Source: a candidate division WOR-1 bacterium RIFOXYB2_FULL_42_35 (GTDB taxonomy: Bacteria; Margulisbacteria; WOR-1; O2-12-FULL-45-9). Taken from it: a stretch of DNA of 57,521 nt. Numbering within the stretch: the first letter of the stretch is position 1; each line of letters opens with the position of its first letter. This document shows, piece by piece, positions 26,329 through 34,635 of this stretch. The DNA lies in contig MEUC01000038.1 of NCBI GenBank assembly GCA_001771545.1, forward strand, positions 1-57,521, read 5' to 3'. Below the pieces are notes generated by a model, which worked only from the letters and a program-made list of their open reading frames with translations, did not search any database and had not been told where the DNA came from. The position numbers and the translations under genes are program-made.

Positions 26329-26366
26329 TAAGTAGTTTGGTAGTTGGTAGTACTGTAGTGCAGGGG
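26326..26366. repeat. TAGTAG/GTAGT word repeat between fliI and fliJ
   Basis: The gap consists of words such as AGTAGTTTGGTAGTTGGTAGTA directly after the fliI stop. Elsewhere in the operon genes overlap or lie within 40 bp, so this spacer appears to be inserted repeat. Confidence 0.45.
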
Positions 26367-26375
26367 GAAAGATAA

Positions 26376-26870
26376 ATGGCTAAACCAAAACCAGGTAAGA
26401 AATTTAAATATGACTTGCAGACTGTTTTGAAAGTGCGGGAAATTAAAGAAAAGAAAGAGCAGGAACAGTTTGCCAGAAAGCAACGCAAGTTATTTGAAGA
26501 ACAGAAAAAAGAAGAAGATATAAAAGATAACAAGTTAAACAAAGAAGATGATTTGCGCGGGGTTTTTGAAAAGGGGCCCATTACTGATTTTACCAAGGTC
26601 TTAACTCGCAAGGCCCATTTGGAAGTCTTAAAAGATGATCTGGAAAAACAAGTGGAGAAGGTGATTGAGGCCGGTAAACTTCTTGAGGAACAGAGGGCTA
26701 AGTTAATTATTTCCATGAAAGACCGCAAAGTTATGGAAAAGCATAAAGAAAAGAAACTGGTGGAGTATGATAAATTGATGCTTGATCTTGAAACCAAATT
26801 CCTCGACGAAATCGCTACCCAACGGTTTATAAGGGTTAAGAGAATTGATAAGGAAAGAGAAGAGAAGTAG
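26376..26870 (+). CDS. fliJ: flagellar protein FliJ
   Basis: 164 residues, almost entirely a charged antiparallel coiled coil (KFKYDLQTVLKVREIKEKKEQEQFA, then KVMEKHKEKKLVEYDKLMLDLETKFLDEIATQRF). The start FxFxLQxVLxxR is the FliJ signature. It bridges FliI and the export gate. It is last in the operon and meets the convergent rpmB gene 1 bp after its stop. Confidence 0.88.
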   Translation: MAKPKPGKKFKYDLQTVLKVREIKEKKEQEQFARKQRKLFEEQKKEEDIKDNKLNKEDDLRGVFEKGPITDFTKVLTRKAHLEVLKDDLEKQVEKVIEAGKLLEEQRAKLIISMKDRKVMEKHKEKKLVEYDKLMLDLETKFLDEIATQRFIRVKRIDKEREEK

Positions 26871-26871
26871 A

Positions 26872-27084
26872 CTACTTAGCGGCCTTAACAGCTTTAACAG
26901 CCTTAATAACTTTACCGCCTTTAATACACTTGGTGCAAACAGCCTTCTTTCTCTTTTTCCCTTCAACGAGGATATTGATATTCTGTAGGTTAGGCAGCCA
27001 CATCCGTTTGGTGTGACGTTTGCTGTGAGAGACATTATTGCCGCTCTTAGAATTCTTTCCGCAGATAAAACATCGTTTACTCAT
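26872..27084 (-). CDS. rpmB: 50S ribosomal protein L28
   Basis: 70 residues starting MSKRCFICGKNSKSGNNVSHS, then KRMWLPNLQNI and CTKCIK. Two CxxC pairs (residues 5-8 and about 53-56) make this the zinc-binding form. The start at 27084 is chosen because the next upstream ATG (27105) lies beyond the promoter. The Ala/Lys/Val tail (KAVKAVKAAK) reaches to 1 bp from fliJ. Confidence 0.94.
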   Translation of the reverse strand: MSKRCFICGKNSKSGNNVSHSKRHTKRMWLPNLQNINILVEGKKRKKAVCTKCIKGGKVIKAVKAVKAAK

Positions 27085-27093
27085 AACCTGAAA

Positions 27094-27099
27094 ATTATA
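27094..27099 (-). promoter_or_regulatory. extended -10 promoter of rpmB
   Basis: On the minus strand TGT-TATAAT ends at 27094, 9 nt before the ATG at 27084, so the leader would be at most about 3 nt. Confidence 0.55.
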
Positions 27100-27136
27100 A
27101 CACAAATTATGCTAAAATGGCAATGTTTAGGGGGAG

Positions 27137-27186
27137 GGTTACATTGTCAAATTGCTAAATTGTTGCTGAACAACAACAATGTAACC
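27137..27186. repeat. nested palindrome between rpmB and recG
   Basis: An 11-bp perfect inverted repeat, GGTTACATTGT (27137-27147) and ACAATGTAACC (27176-27186), encloses a second hairpin TTGTTG-CTGAA-CAACAA. The words ACATTGT and AAATTG suggest a dispersed word-type repeat; alternatively it could be an operator for the divergent rpmB/recG promoters. Confidence 0.7.
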
Positions 27187-27188
27187 AT

Positions 27189-27194
27189 TACAAT
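27189..27194 (+). promoter_or_regulatory. -10 box of recG, leaderless
   Basis: TACAAT ends 6 nt before the recG ATG and begins 2 nt after the palindrome. The -35 region would fall in the right arm of the hairpin and is poor. Confidence 0.45.
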
Positions 27195-27200
27195 TTAACT

Positions 27201-29279
27201 ATGAATGATAAACGACTAGACACCCCAATCCAATATCTCAAAGGTGTAGGGCCAAAGCTGGCGAAGGTTTTAAAAAAAGTCGGTTTGGAAACTGTTGAAG
27301 ATATCCTTTACTTTGTACCCAGAGAATACGAAGACCGCACCCAGATTGTTCCCCTAGGTAAGGTTCAACCTGCAGATTTCGTTATAGTTAAGGGGCTGGT
27401 TGCTTCTGTTAATAATCAGAATACTCGTGGTCGTTTCTCTGTCCTAAAAGTTCGGCTTGAAGATCGTAGTGGCTATATTGAAGCGGTCTGGTTTAACCAG
27501 CCATATCTGTCTGGATTATTCAGTCACGGGATGAAGTTGATTGTTTCCGGTCGAGTGGAAATGTCTGAATATAGCGGCACTATGCAGTTGGTCGTACGTG
27601 AGTTTGAGATTGATCTCGGCGAGGATTTAAAGTTTGTTCCACGTTATCCCTTAACAAAGGGACTTTACCCTAAGAAAATTAGGGAAATTGTTAAGACGGC
27701 AGTTAATGATTATCTCAAAGAGATTCCCGACTTACTCCCCGAAGAAATTAAAACGAAATATGCTTTGCTCGATATTGAAAAAGCCATTAAGAAGCTGCAC
27801 TTTCCTGATAATCTTGCCGAGGTAGAACCGGCCCATAAAAGATTGGCCTTTGATGATTTTTTTGTTTTTCAGCTTGGTTTGCTGCTACGGCGCAAGAAAA
27901 CAAAAAAAACACCAGGAATAGCTTTTGAAATTGACCAAACTAATTTAGATCTGTTTACTAACCAACTTCCCTTTGAACTAACAAAAGCCCAACAAAGAGT
28001 CTTGTCGGAGATTTTAGCTGATATGAAGGGCAAGCACCCTATGAGCCGTTTGATTCAAGGGGATGTAGGCTCAGGAAAGACGATTGTAGCAACGATTGCT
28101 GCCTTAGCTGCCATTCAAAATGGTTATCAAGTGGCAATTATGGCGCCAACGGAGATCTTAGCTCAGCAACACTATACCAAGGTTGCCGATTTTCTTAGCG
28201 GACAAAATGTCAGGGTGAAGCTATTGACTGGAACAACGCAAAGAAAAGAACAGGTTAGCGAAACCGCCGAGTGGAATTTACTAATTGGCACACATGCTTT
28301 AATAGAAGAAAAAGTTCAATTTGAAAAATTAGGTTTAGTGATTATTGATGAGCAGCATCGGTTTGGGGTTTTGCAGAGAGCCAAGCTTAAACAAAAAGCC
28401 TGTCTGCTCGCCTCGCGGCGAAGCGGGCCGGCAGGCAGGGATTTTAATCCGGATATTATCTTTATGACCGCAACTCCAATCCCTCGTTCACTAGCGTTTA
28501 CTCTTTATGGGGATTTGGACCGTTCCATTATTGATGAAATGCCGCCTGGCCGGACACCAATTAAAACCAACTATGTACCTAAAAGTAAGCGCAAGAGTTC
28601 TTATGGTTTTATGCGCAAGGAAATAGAGCAGGGGAGGCAGATATTTATTGTTTGTCCGTTGGTGGAAGAGTCGGAGAAATTAGACCTAAAAGCTGCTATG
28701 GAAGAAGCCGTACGATTACAAGAAGATATTTTTCCTGACTATAAAGTTGGTTTATTGCATGGTCGTTTGAAGGGGGAAGAAAAAGAGCGGATTATGAATG
28801 AATTTAAGGCAGGGAAACTTCATATCCTGGTTTCCACTACTGTGATTGAAGTTGGTATTGATATTCCTAACGCTAGTGTGATGGTTGTAGAGCATGCCGA
28901 GCGTTTTGGGTTGTCTCAACTCCACCAGTTAAGAGGGCGAATTGGTCGAGGGGTGGATCAGTCCTATTGTTTTCTTTTTGGTGATCCTAAGACCGAAGAG
29001 GCCAAAGAGAGAGTTAAAGCCATGGTTGAATCAACTGATGGTTTTCATATTGCTGAAGTTGATCTCCGCCTTCGTGGGCCGGGAGACTTTCTTGGTGTGC
29101 GTCAATCCGGTCTGCCCAGCTTTCGTGTGGCTGATATTATCAAAGACGAAGAGATTTTAAGAGAAGCTCGCCAAGCGGCTAAAGAATTGTTAAAAGCTGA
29201 TCCAACTTTGAAAGCTGAAGAACACCAATTACTAAAAGAATCAATTAAGTCGATGTATGGCAAGTTTTTGGGGTATTAA
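27201..29279 (+). CDS. recG: ATP-dependent DNA helicase RecG
   Basis: Reverses stalled replication forks and branch-migrates Holliday junctions. 692 residues: an N-terminal wedge/OB domain (PIQYLKGVGPKLAKVLKKVG, VVKGLVASV), then the superfamily 2 helicase core with Walker A QGDVGSGKT, the DEQHRFG box, FMTATPIPRSLA, and motif VI with QLRGRIGRG, ending in the usual GD-rich TRG region (LRGPGDFLGVRQSG). A 43-bp GC-rich palindromic repeat (28398-28440) is inserted between DEQHRFGVLQRAKLKQK and NPDIIFMTATP, adding about 14 residues. The 3' end overlaps the convergent PP2C gene by 4 bp. Confidence 0.96.
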   Translation: MNDKRLDTPIQYLKGVGPKLAKVLKKVGLETVEDILYFVPREYEDRTQIVPLGKVQPADFVIVKGLVASVNNQNTRGRFSVLKVRLEDRSGYIEAVWFNQPYLSGLFSHGMKLIVSGRVEMSEYSGTMQLVVREFEIDLGEDLKFVPRYPLTKGLYPKKIREIVKTAVNDYLKEIPDLLPEEIKTKYALLDIEKAIKKLHFPDNLAEVEPAHKRLAFDDFFVFQLGLLLRRKKTKKTPGIAFEIDQTNLDLFTNQLPFELTKAQQRVLSEILADMKGKHPMSRLIQGDVGSGKTIVATIAALAAIQNGYQVAIMAPTEILAQQHYTKVADFLSGQNVRVKLLTGTTQRKEQVSETAEWNLLIGTHALIEEKVQFEKLGLVIIDEQHRFGVLQRAKLKQKACLLASRRSGPAGRDFNPDIIFMTATPIPRSLAFTLYGDLDRSIIDEMPPGRTPIKTNYVPKSKRKSSYGFMRKEIEQGRQIFIVCPLVEESEKLDLKAAMEEAVRLQEDIFPDYKVGLLHGRLKGEEKERIMNEFKAGKLHILVSTTVIEVGIDIPNASVMVVEHAERFGLSQLHQLRGRIGRGVDQSYCFLFGDPKTEEAKERVKAMVESTDGFHIAEVDLRLRGPGDFLGVRQSGLPSFRVADIIKDEEILREARQAAKELLKADPTLKAEEHQLLKESIKSMYGKFLGY
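28398..28440. repeat. GC-rich palindromic repeat inside recG
   Basis: Imperfect arms CCTGTCTGC and GGCAGGCAGG enclose CGCCTCGCGGCGAAGCGG, itself a hairpin. GC content is about 75% in an AT-rich gene. CCTGCC...GGCAGG elements of this kind are frequent in candidate-phylum genomes. It is read in frame as CLLASRRSGPAGRD. Confidence 0.8.
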
Positions 29280-30520
29280 AATTGCTGTAGGTAGACTGTG
29301 CTGTTGTCATGTCCTTGTACTTGAGTCGGCAATTCTTGTCTTAAAGCTTCAACCTGATCTTTTGCAGATCCGCTTAGAAGCATTAACCGATTAAGGATAT
29401 CTGCCTTATCATAACCATCTGAAGCTAAAATAAAGGTGTCGCCATTTTCAATTTCTGTTTCAGCCGATTCGAAAAATCTGGGTTCTTCCGATCTTAAATT
29501 GTAAGGGCCAAGAAGTGTGCTGATAGAATCGCCTATTGTTTTCATTCTAGTAAATCCACTTGTGTGTGCAAATTGAATAAATAAATCGGCTTCAAAAGGT
29601 GGGGTTGTTTGTCTTTGCTCCCATTCACCTTCGTCTATTCCCCATGAGGTAGCAGTTCTAGCTGAGTTTTGACCGCGCCAAACAGAGTTAACTACAAAGT
29701 TGTGGTCCAATGTGATCAATTGAATTGTAGAAGTAGATCCTTTTAGGTAACCGCGTACATCCCCATTCCAATAAGTAATCAATTTGTTGTCAAGTCTGAT
29801 GCCCAAAGCAAAACAACACCCCATGTCTACGGGAACACCCTTTTGTTTTAAAAATAACATCATGCCGGCTTCCTCGTTTGGCTCTAAATCTGGATCTAGT
29901 GCAACAGCCTCTCTGAATTTATTATAAGCAACTAGAAATTTACAGGCATCTTTTTTTGTTATGATGGTTCCTTGTTCTCTATAAAGAACTTCAATAGCAT
30001 GTTCAATAATGTAATCTATAATTGCCTGATTAGCTGCTTTGATGGCTTTTTCAATGTTTTTTCTTAATCTTGTTTCTCTGTTTATACTGGTATCAATTTT
30101 AGCTAATTCTTGAGCCGCTAATCTAGCAGCAATGGCTCCACCGCTATGTCCTCCCATACCATCAATTACTGCCCCGCCTTTATCGTTGGGAAATACTATA
30201 GTAGCATCTTGTTGTTCTTTTCTTCCCATGATAGCGGTACTAACTGCGCTAGTTTTGCTAGCTGATTCCGCTATTTTTTCATCTGCCATGATAATTGTCC
30301 CAGCGGGGGCAAGCAAACCTAGTCTTTGTAAGGCTAAACGAGCATAGGTTTCTCCAGCGAGCAAACGTAGCATTTTGGGGGTTGCTATTAATGCATTCCC
30401 TTTAAATCGTCGAGCAACTATTGCTCGGTTTCTTCTTGTGTTAGGAAAACCTTTTTGTTCTAAATATTGCCTTACTTGAGGACGTATTGGTAAAATTGCT
30501 GCATCGGTAACAATTAACAT
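29276..30520 (-). CDS. PP2C-type protein phosphatase
   Basis: A metal-dependent Ser/Thr phosphatase of 414 residues. PP2C motifs in order: KEQQDATIVF (metal Asp), VIDGMGGHSGG, MGCCFALGIRLDNKLITYWNGDVRGYL, FILASDGYDKAD and the final GHDNSTV (metal Asp). The first ~95 residues are not PP2C and are unfamiliar, and there is a helical insert of about 60-70 residues between the second and third motifs. An SD AAGGAATT precedes the ATG. It is alone on the minus strand with no visible kinase partner, so its target is unknown. Confidence 0.87.
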   Translation of the reverse strand: MLIVTDAAILPIRPQVRQYLEQKGFPNTRRNRAIVARRFKGNALIATPKMLRLLAGETYARLALQRLGLLAPAGTIIMADEKIAESASKTSAVSTAIMGRKEQQDATIVFPNDKGGAVIDGMGGHSGGAIAARLAAQELAKIDTSINRETRLRKNIEKAIKAANQAIIDYIIEHAIEVLYREQGTIITKKDACKFLVAYNKFREAVALDPDLEPNEEAGMMLFLKQKGVPVDMGCCFALGIRLDNKLITYWNGDVRGYLKGSTSTIQLITLDHNFVVNSVWRGQNSARTATSWGIDEGEWEQRQTTPPFEADLFIQFAHTSGFTRMKTIGDSISTLLGPYNLRSEEPRFFESAETEIENGDTFILASDGYDKADILNRLMLLSGSAKDQVEALRQELPTQVQGHDNSTVYLQQF

Positions 30521-30623
30521 TTATTAATTCCTTTTTTTAGTTTTAAACTGCTTGTGTAACCCTTAGTCATCTAAGGATATATCGCTTTATTTCCTTTTGA
30601 ATTTCAGTTTTCGGGAAAATAAT

Positions 30624-30652
30624 TTAAACTTTTTCTTGATGAATGCTATAAT
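30624..30652 (+). promoter_or_regulatory. extended -10 promoter of rsmD, leaderless
   Basis: A weak -35 TTAAAC (30624-30629), a 17-nt spacer, and TGC-TATAAT ending at 30652, 6 nt before the ATG at 30659. Confidence 0.65.
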
Positions 30653-30658
30653 TCAAAA

Positions 30659-31219
30659 ATGCGTGTAATTGCTGGTTCTGCCAAAGGTAAAAAATTAAAA
30701 GTTCCTAAAAGCAATATCCGCCCGCTTTCCGATCAAGCCAAAGAGGGGCTTTTTAATATTCTCCAGCCCAGAATTGCTGATTCATACTTCCTGGATTTAT
30801 TTTCAGGAACCGGTTCAGTTGCTATTGAGGCCTTATCCAGGGGAGCGACCCTTTCCATCCTTGTTGAATTGGATAGAAAACATGTGCAGGTTATCAGGGA
30901 GAATTTGGCACACTGTATTTGTGAGGATCGGGCGGAAATCTATGCTTTGGATGTTTTAGCAGCCATTAAAATACTCAAGAGAAAAGAGGCAAAGTTTGAT
31001 ATAATATTCCTAGGGGCGCCATACGGTAATCCGAGCCTAGAAAAGGCTCTCGAAGAGTTGGCCGATGGTGTTTTATTAAAAGAAAATGGCTTAGTAATTG
31101 CCGAATGTCGCTTTAAGCATGACTTAGCCCCCGATTTTGGTAAGTTGACTGTTAAACGGACTGTTCGATATGGGGATACGGTATTAACATTTTATGAAAG
31201 TAGCAATATACCCGGGTAG
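30659..31219 (+). CDS. rsmD: 16S rRNA (guanine966-N2)-methyltransferase RsmD
   Basis: Methylates G966 in the 30S decoding region using SAM. 186 residues: RVIAGSAKGKKLKVP and RPLSDQAKEGLFNIL at the N-terminus and the SAM loop LDLFSGTGSVAIEALSRGA are standard. Motif IV, normally DPPY, reads GAPY (FDIIFLGAPYGNP), losing the Asp that contacts the target amino group. The rest is intact, and the following gene is coaD as in many genomes, so the identity is secure but activity is uncertain. It overlaps coaD by 26 bp. Confidence 0.92.
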   Translation: MRVIAGSAKGKKLKVPKSNIRPLSDQAKEGLFNILQPRIADSYFLDLFSGTGSVAIEALSRGATLSILVELDRKHVQVIRENLAHCICEDRAEIYALDVLAAIKILKRKEAKFDIIFLGAPYGNPSLEKALEELADGVLLKENGLVIAECRFKHDLAPDFGKLTVKRTVRYGDTVLTFYESSNIPG

Positions 31220-31658
31220 TTTTGACCCTGTAACTAATGGTCATGTAGATATAATCAAACGCGCTGCCAAACTTTTTGGCCGGGTTATTGTGGCAGTGAT
31301 TGGTAATCCGGGGAAAAATCCTCAATTTACTTTGCTTGAGCGTGTCCAGATGCTTAAAGCCTCTCTTCAAGGGGTAAAAAATGTTCAGGTTGATAGCTTT
31401 GATGGTCTTTTAGTTGATTACGCCAAAAAGAAAAAGGCTAAAACCATTGTGCGTGGTTTGCGGGCAGTCTCTGACTTTGATTATGAATTTCAGATGGCTT
31501 TAACTAATCGTAAAATGGCCAAAGATATTGAAACTGTTTTTCTGATGACCGATTATAAATATTCTTATCTTTCTTCAAGTTTTGTCAAACAAATTGCCGG
31601 ACTTGGTGGGGATGTGGGGGAGTTGGTGCCAAAGGCAGTAGCTTTGGCTCTTAAATAG
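31194..31658 (+). CDS. coaD: phosphopantetheine adenylyltransferase
   Basis: Makes dephospho-CoA from 4'-phosphopantetheine and ATP, the penultimate CoA step. 154 residues: YPGSFDPVTNGHVDII holds the nucleotidyl-transferase (T/H)xGH motif; VRGLRAVSDFDYEFQMALTNRKMA and YSYLSSSFVKQIAGLGGDV are family hallmarks. Complete. It overlaps rsmD and is co-transcribed. Confidence 0.96.
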   Translation: MKVAIYPGSFDPVTNGHVDIIKRAAKLFGRVIVAVIGNPGKNPQFTLLERVQMLKASLQGVKNVQVDSFDGLLVDYAKKKKAKTIVRGLRAVSDFDYEFQMALTNRKMAKDIETVFLMTDYKYSYLSSSFVKQIAGLGGDVGELVPKAVALALK

Positions 31659-31659
31659 T

Positions 31660-31745
31660 GACAAATGCTAAATGAGAATAGAGTAATGCGATATGCGAAT
31701 TTATTTTTATTCACATTACCCATTACGCATTACCAATTACTTTTG
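31660..31745. repeat. ATTAC/GTAAT word repeat with inverted arms
   Basis: GTAATGCG (from about 31684) and CGCATTAC (near 31727) form an 8-bp inverted pair around words of the CATTACCCATTACGCATTACC type. It fills most of the 117-bp gap between coaD and the next gene. Confidence 0.55.
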
Positions 31746-31775
31746 GTTTAATTTAGTTGTATAAGGAGGTTAGCT

Positions 31776-32216
31776 ATGGAAGCATTAGGTTTATTAGATA
31801 CATTAGAATCGATGATTTTGGATGGAACTAAAATCCCTTTGACTAAGAGAATCTTAATTAATGAGGAGCAGATTTTGGCTCTGATTGACAAATTGAGATT
31901 AGTGATCCAAGGCGGAGAAGGCTTGGCCAAGGGAGCAATTGCTTCAAAGACCGGAGTTACAGTTAATCCGCAAAGAGGAGCTGCTTTTGAACAAGAAAGA
32001 GCCAAACAGGCTGATGTTACAACTGATCTAGAAGGTGTTTCTTCTCGAGAGGAGGCCAAGTCGGTGGAAATCTTACAGCAGGCATATCAGATGGCCAAGG
32101 AGATAAGGGAAGGGGCAGATAAATATGCTGATGAGGTTTTGGCTAATTTAGAAGCTACTTCAACCAGGGTTTTGCGCACTGTTAAGGCTGGCCGGGAAAG
32201 ATTGGTTAAAAAATAA
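31776..32216 (+). CDS. coiled-coil protein of unknown function
   Basis: 146 residues: a helical N-terminus ([41 protein letters not shown]), a polar linker, then an Ala/Glu/Lys coiled coil ([50 protein letters not shown]) resembling DivIVA- or ATPase-stalk-like helices. Short proteins of this appearance often follow coaD in Firmicutes-type genomes. I do not recognise a defined family. A strong SD AAGGAGG precedes the ATG, and the stop overlaps the rph start (TAATG). Confidence 0.8.
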   Translation: MEALGLLDTLESMILDGTKIPLTKRILINEEQILALIDKLRLVIQGGEGLAKGAIASKTGVTVNPQRGAAFEQERAKQADVTTDLEGVSSREEAKSVEILQQAYQMAKEIREGADKYADEVLANLEATSTRVLRTVKAGRERLVKK

Positions 32217-32935
32217 TGAAAAGAGCAGATGGTCGTTCAGTTAAAAGTTTACGTCCGGTAATCATCACCAGAAACTTTTTAAAATATCCCGAAGGGTCTG
32301 TCTTGATTGAGATGGGCAATACAAAAGTTATTTGTACTGCTTCTGTGGTTGACAAAGTTCCGCCCTTTAAAAAAAATAGTGGTTCCGGCTGGGTAACAGC
32401 CGAATATGCCATGTTGCCCAGGGCTACTAATCAGCGTTCTAATCGTGATAATGCTTATGGTCACGCTAAGGGGAGAACCCATGAGATACAACGTTTGATC
32501 GGGCGATCCCTGCGAGCGGTGACGGATCTAAATAAATTAGGTGAGCGGACAATTCACATTGATTGTGATGTTATCCAGGCAGATGGAGGGACCAGAACAG
32601 CCTCAATTACCGGTGCGTTTGTTGCCCTTAAGGATGCTATTGCTTTTCTGCGCAAAGAACGAAAGCTCAATGTTGACCCTATTTCCGAATATGTGGCGGC
32701 AATTAGCGTTGGGGTTGTGAAAGGAATTCCTTTACTGGATTTGGCTTATTGTGAAGATGTGGATGCCGATGTTGATATGAATGTGGTGATGACTGAGTCG
32801 GGAAAGTTTATAGAAGTTCAAGGCACGGCTGAGCACGAGCCCTTTTCCAAGGAGTTATTGGATCAAATGCTTGATCTGTCCAAAGATGGTATCGCTCAAT
32901 TAATCAAGAAACAAAGAGGGCTTTTTAAAAAATGA
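32216..32935 (+). CDS. rph: ribonuclease PH
   Basis: A phosphorolytic 3'-5' exoribonuclease that trims tRNA 3' ends. 239 residues: [56 protein letters not shown] and [22 protein letters not shown] are standard. Complete. It overlaps the rmlA start (ATGA), which joins this housekeeping run to the polysaccharide locus. Confidence 0.97.
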   Translation: MKRADGRSVKSLRPVIITRNFLKYPEGSVLIEMGNTKVICTASVVDKVPPFKKNSGSGWVTAEYAMLPRATNQRSNRDNAYGHAKGRTHEIQRLIGRSLRAVTDLNKLGERTIHIDCDVIQADGGTRTASITGAFVALKDAIAFLRKERKLNVDPISEYVAAISVGVVKGIPLLDLAYCEDVDADVDMNVVMTESGKFIEVQGTAEHEPFSKELLDQMLDLSKDGIAQLIKKQRGLFKK

Positions 32936-33669
32936 ATAAAGAAAAAAAATTAAAAGGAATTATTTTGGCTGGTGGTACAGGTTCTCGTCTTTTTCCTCTG
33001 ACTAAAGTTACTAACAAGCATCTGCTTCCTGTTGCCAGAAAACCGATGATTTTTCATCCGATTGAAAAGCTGGTTGAAATTGGGGTTAAAGATATTTTAA
33101 TTGTTACCGGTGTGGATCATCTGGGGGATATTGTTAGTTTGTTAGGGAGCGGAAAAGATTTTGGCTGCCATTTTACCTATAAAGTTCAAGATGAGGCTGG
33201 AGGAATTGCGCAAGCGTTGGCTTTGGCGGAAAACTTTATTGGACACGATTTAATGGCAGTTATCCTAGGCGATAATATTTTTGAAGATAATTTAAAGCCC
33301 TTTGCCGAAGCTTTTGCTAACCAAGCCAAAGGGGCCAGGGTTTTACTTAAAGAAGTTTCTGATCCGCAGCGTTTTGGCGTAGTTGAATTAAAGGGCCGGA
33401 AAATTATTTCCATTGAGGAAAAACCTAAAAAACCCAAAAGTGCTTTTGCTGTTACCGGAATCTATTTTTATGATCACCAGGTTTTTAAAATTATTCAGGG
33501 GCTTAAGCCCTCTGCTCGCGGAGAGTTTGAGATATCCGATGTCAATCGGGCTTATTTAAAGAAAAAAGAGCTCTTTTATGATCTTTTAAGCGGCTGGTGG
33601 ACTGATGCCGGGACTTTTGAATCTTTGGAACGAGCCTCTTTACTAAAAGAAGGGAAGATTCAGTTATGA
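32932..33669 (+). CDS. rmlA: glucose-1-phosphate thymidylyltransferase
   Basis: Makes dTDP-glucose from glucose 1-phosphate and dTTP. 245 residues: [26 protein letters not shown] (nucleotide loop), [16 protein letters not shown] and GWWTDAGT. This is the short form, without the C-terminal extension of the enterobacterial enzyme. It is directly coupled to rmlB; rmlC and rmlD are not in the window, so the final dTDP sugar is unknown. Confidence 0.92.
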   Translation: MNKEKKLKGIILAGGTGSRLFPLTKVTNKHLLPVARKPMIFHPIEKLVEIGVKDILIVTGVDHLGDIVSLLGSGKDFGCHFTYKVQDEAGGIAQALALAENFIGHDLMAVILGDNIFEDNLKPFAEAFANQAKGARVLLKEVSDPQRFGVVELKGRKIISIEEKPKKPKSAFAVTGIYFYDHQVFKIIQGLKPSARGEFEISDVNRAYLKKKELFYDLLSGWWTDAGTFESLERASLLKEGKIQL

Positions 33670-34634
33670 AGCTATTAGTTACCGGTGGTGCTGGTTTTAT
33701 TGGCAGTAACTTTATTCGCTTTATTCTCTCCAAATATCCTCAAGATGAAATAATTAACTTTGATAAACTGACCTATGCCGGCAATCTTGAGAATCTTAAA
33801 GATATTGAAGGGGATCTACGGTATAAATTTTTTAAAGGTGATATTTGTGACCCTCAAGCAGTAGAAAAGGCTCTTGGCTTAGTTGACCAGGTAGATGCAA
33901 TTGTTAATTTTGCGGCCGAGAGTCATGTGGATCGTTCAATCTTAGCTGCTGGTGATTTTGTGCGTACCGATGTTTTTGGTACTTATGTTTTGCTGGAGGC
34001 CGTTAAAAAATTCAAAATAAAACGTTATTTGCATATCTCAACTGATGAGGTTTATGGCAGTATTGATCAGGGTTCGTTTACTGAAGAATCCACCCTTAAA
34101 CCAAATTCGCCTTATTCGGCTTCGAAAGCCGGGGGAGATTTACTGGTTCGTTCTTATTTTAAAACCCATGGTCTGCCGGTTTTAATTACTCGCTCCTCAA
34201 ACAATTATGGACCTTATCAATATCCGGAAAAGATTATTCCACTTTTTATTACTAATGCTTTGCAAAAGCAGCAGCTGCCACTTTATGGTGACGGTAAAAA
34301 TGTTCGTGATTGGCTTTATGTGGTAGATAATTGTGAGGCGGTTGATCTGGTTTTGCGGCAGGGCAAACTGGGCGAGGTTTATAATATTGGCGGGGAAAGT
34401 GAGCGTCAAAATATTGAGGTGACTAAAATAATCTTAAAAGAACTAGGTTTGTCTGAGGAACTTATCAAGTATGTTGACGATCGTCTCGGTCATGACCGCC
34501 GCTATTCTATCGATTGTTCCAAAGTTAAAAAACTAGGTTGGCAGCCAAAAACAGTTTTTGAGCAAGGGTTAATTGAGACAGTGCGTTGGTATCAGGCTAA
34601 CCGACAGTGGTGGGAGAAGCTGAAGACAAAATAG
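33666..34634 (+). CDS. rmlB: dTDP-glucose 4,6-dehydratase
   Basis: Converts dTDP-glucose to dTDP-4-keto-6-deoxyglucose with bound NAD. 322 residues: TGGAGFIGSNFIRF (Rossmann loop), AAESHVDRSI, STDEVYGSI (catalytic T-D-E), YSASKAGGD (YxxxK) and NNYGPYQYPEKIIPLFI. Complete. It overlaps rmlA by 4 bp and is followed after 1 bp by the flippase. Confidence 0.95.
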   Translation: MKLLVTGGAGFIGSNFIRFILSKYPQDEIINFDKLTYAGNLENLKDIEGDLRYKFFKGDICDPQAVEKALGLVDQVDAIVNFAAESHVDRSILAAGDFVRTDVFGTYVLLEAVKKFKIKRYLHISTDEVYGSIDQGSFTEESTLKPNSPYSASKAGGDLLVRSYFKTHGLPVLITRSSNNYGPYQYPEKIIPLFITNALQKQQLPLYGDGKNVRDWLYVVDNCEAVDLVLRQGKLGEVYNIGGESERQNIEVTKIILKELGLSEELIKYVDDRLGHDRRYSIDCSKVKKLGWQPKTVFEQGLIETVRWYQANRQWWEKLKTK

Positions 34635-34635
34635 A

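Noticed and set aside
26246..26797. 183-codon open frame on the minus strand
   Set aside because: It is antisense to fliJ; its Ser/Phe/Leu-rich composition is what results from reading a Lys/Glu coiled coil backwards, and it has no recognisable motif or SD.
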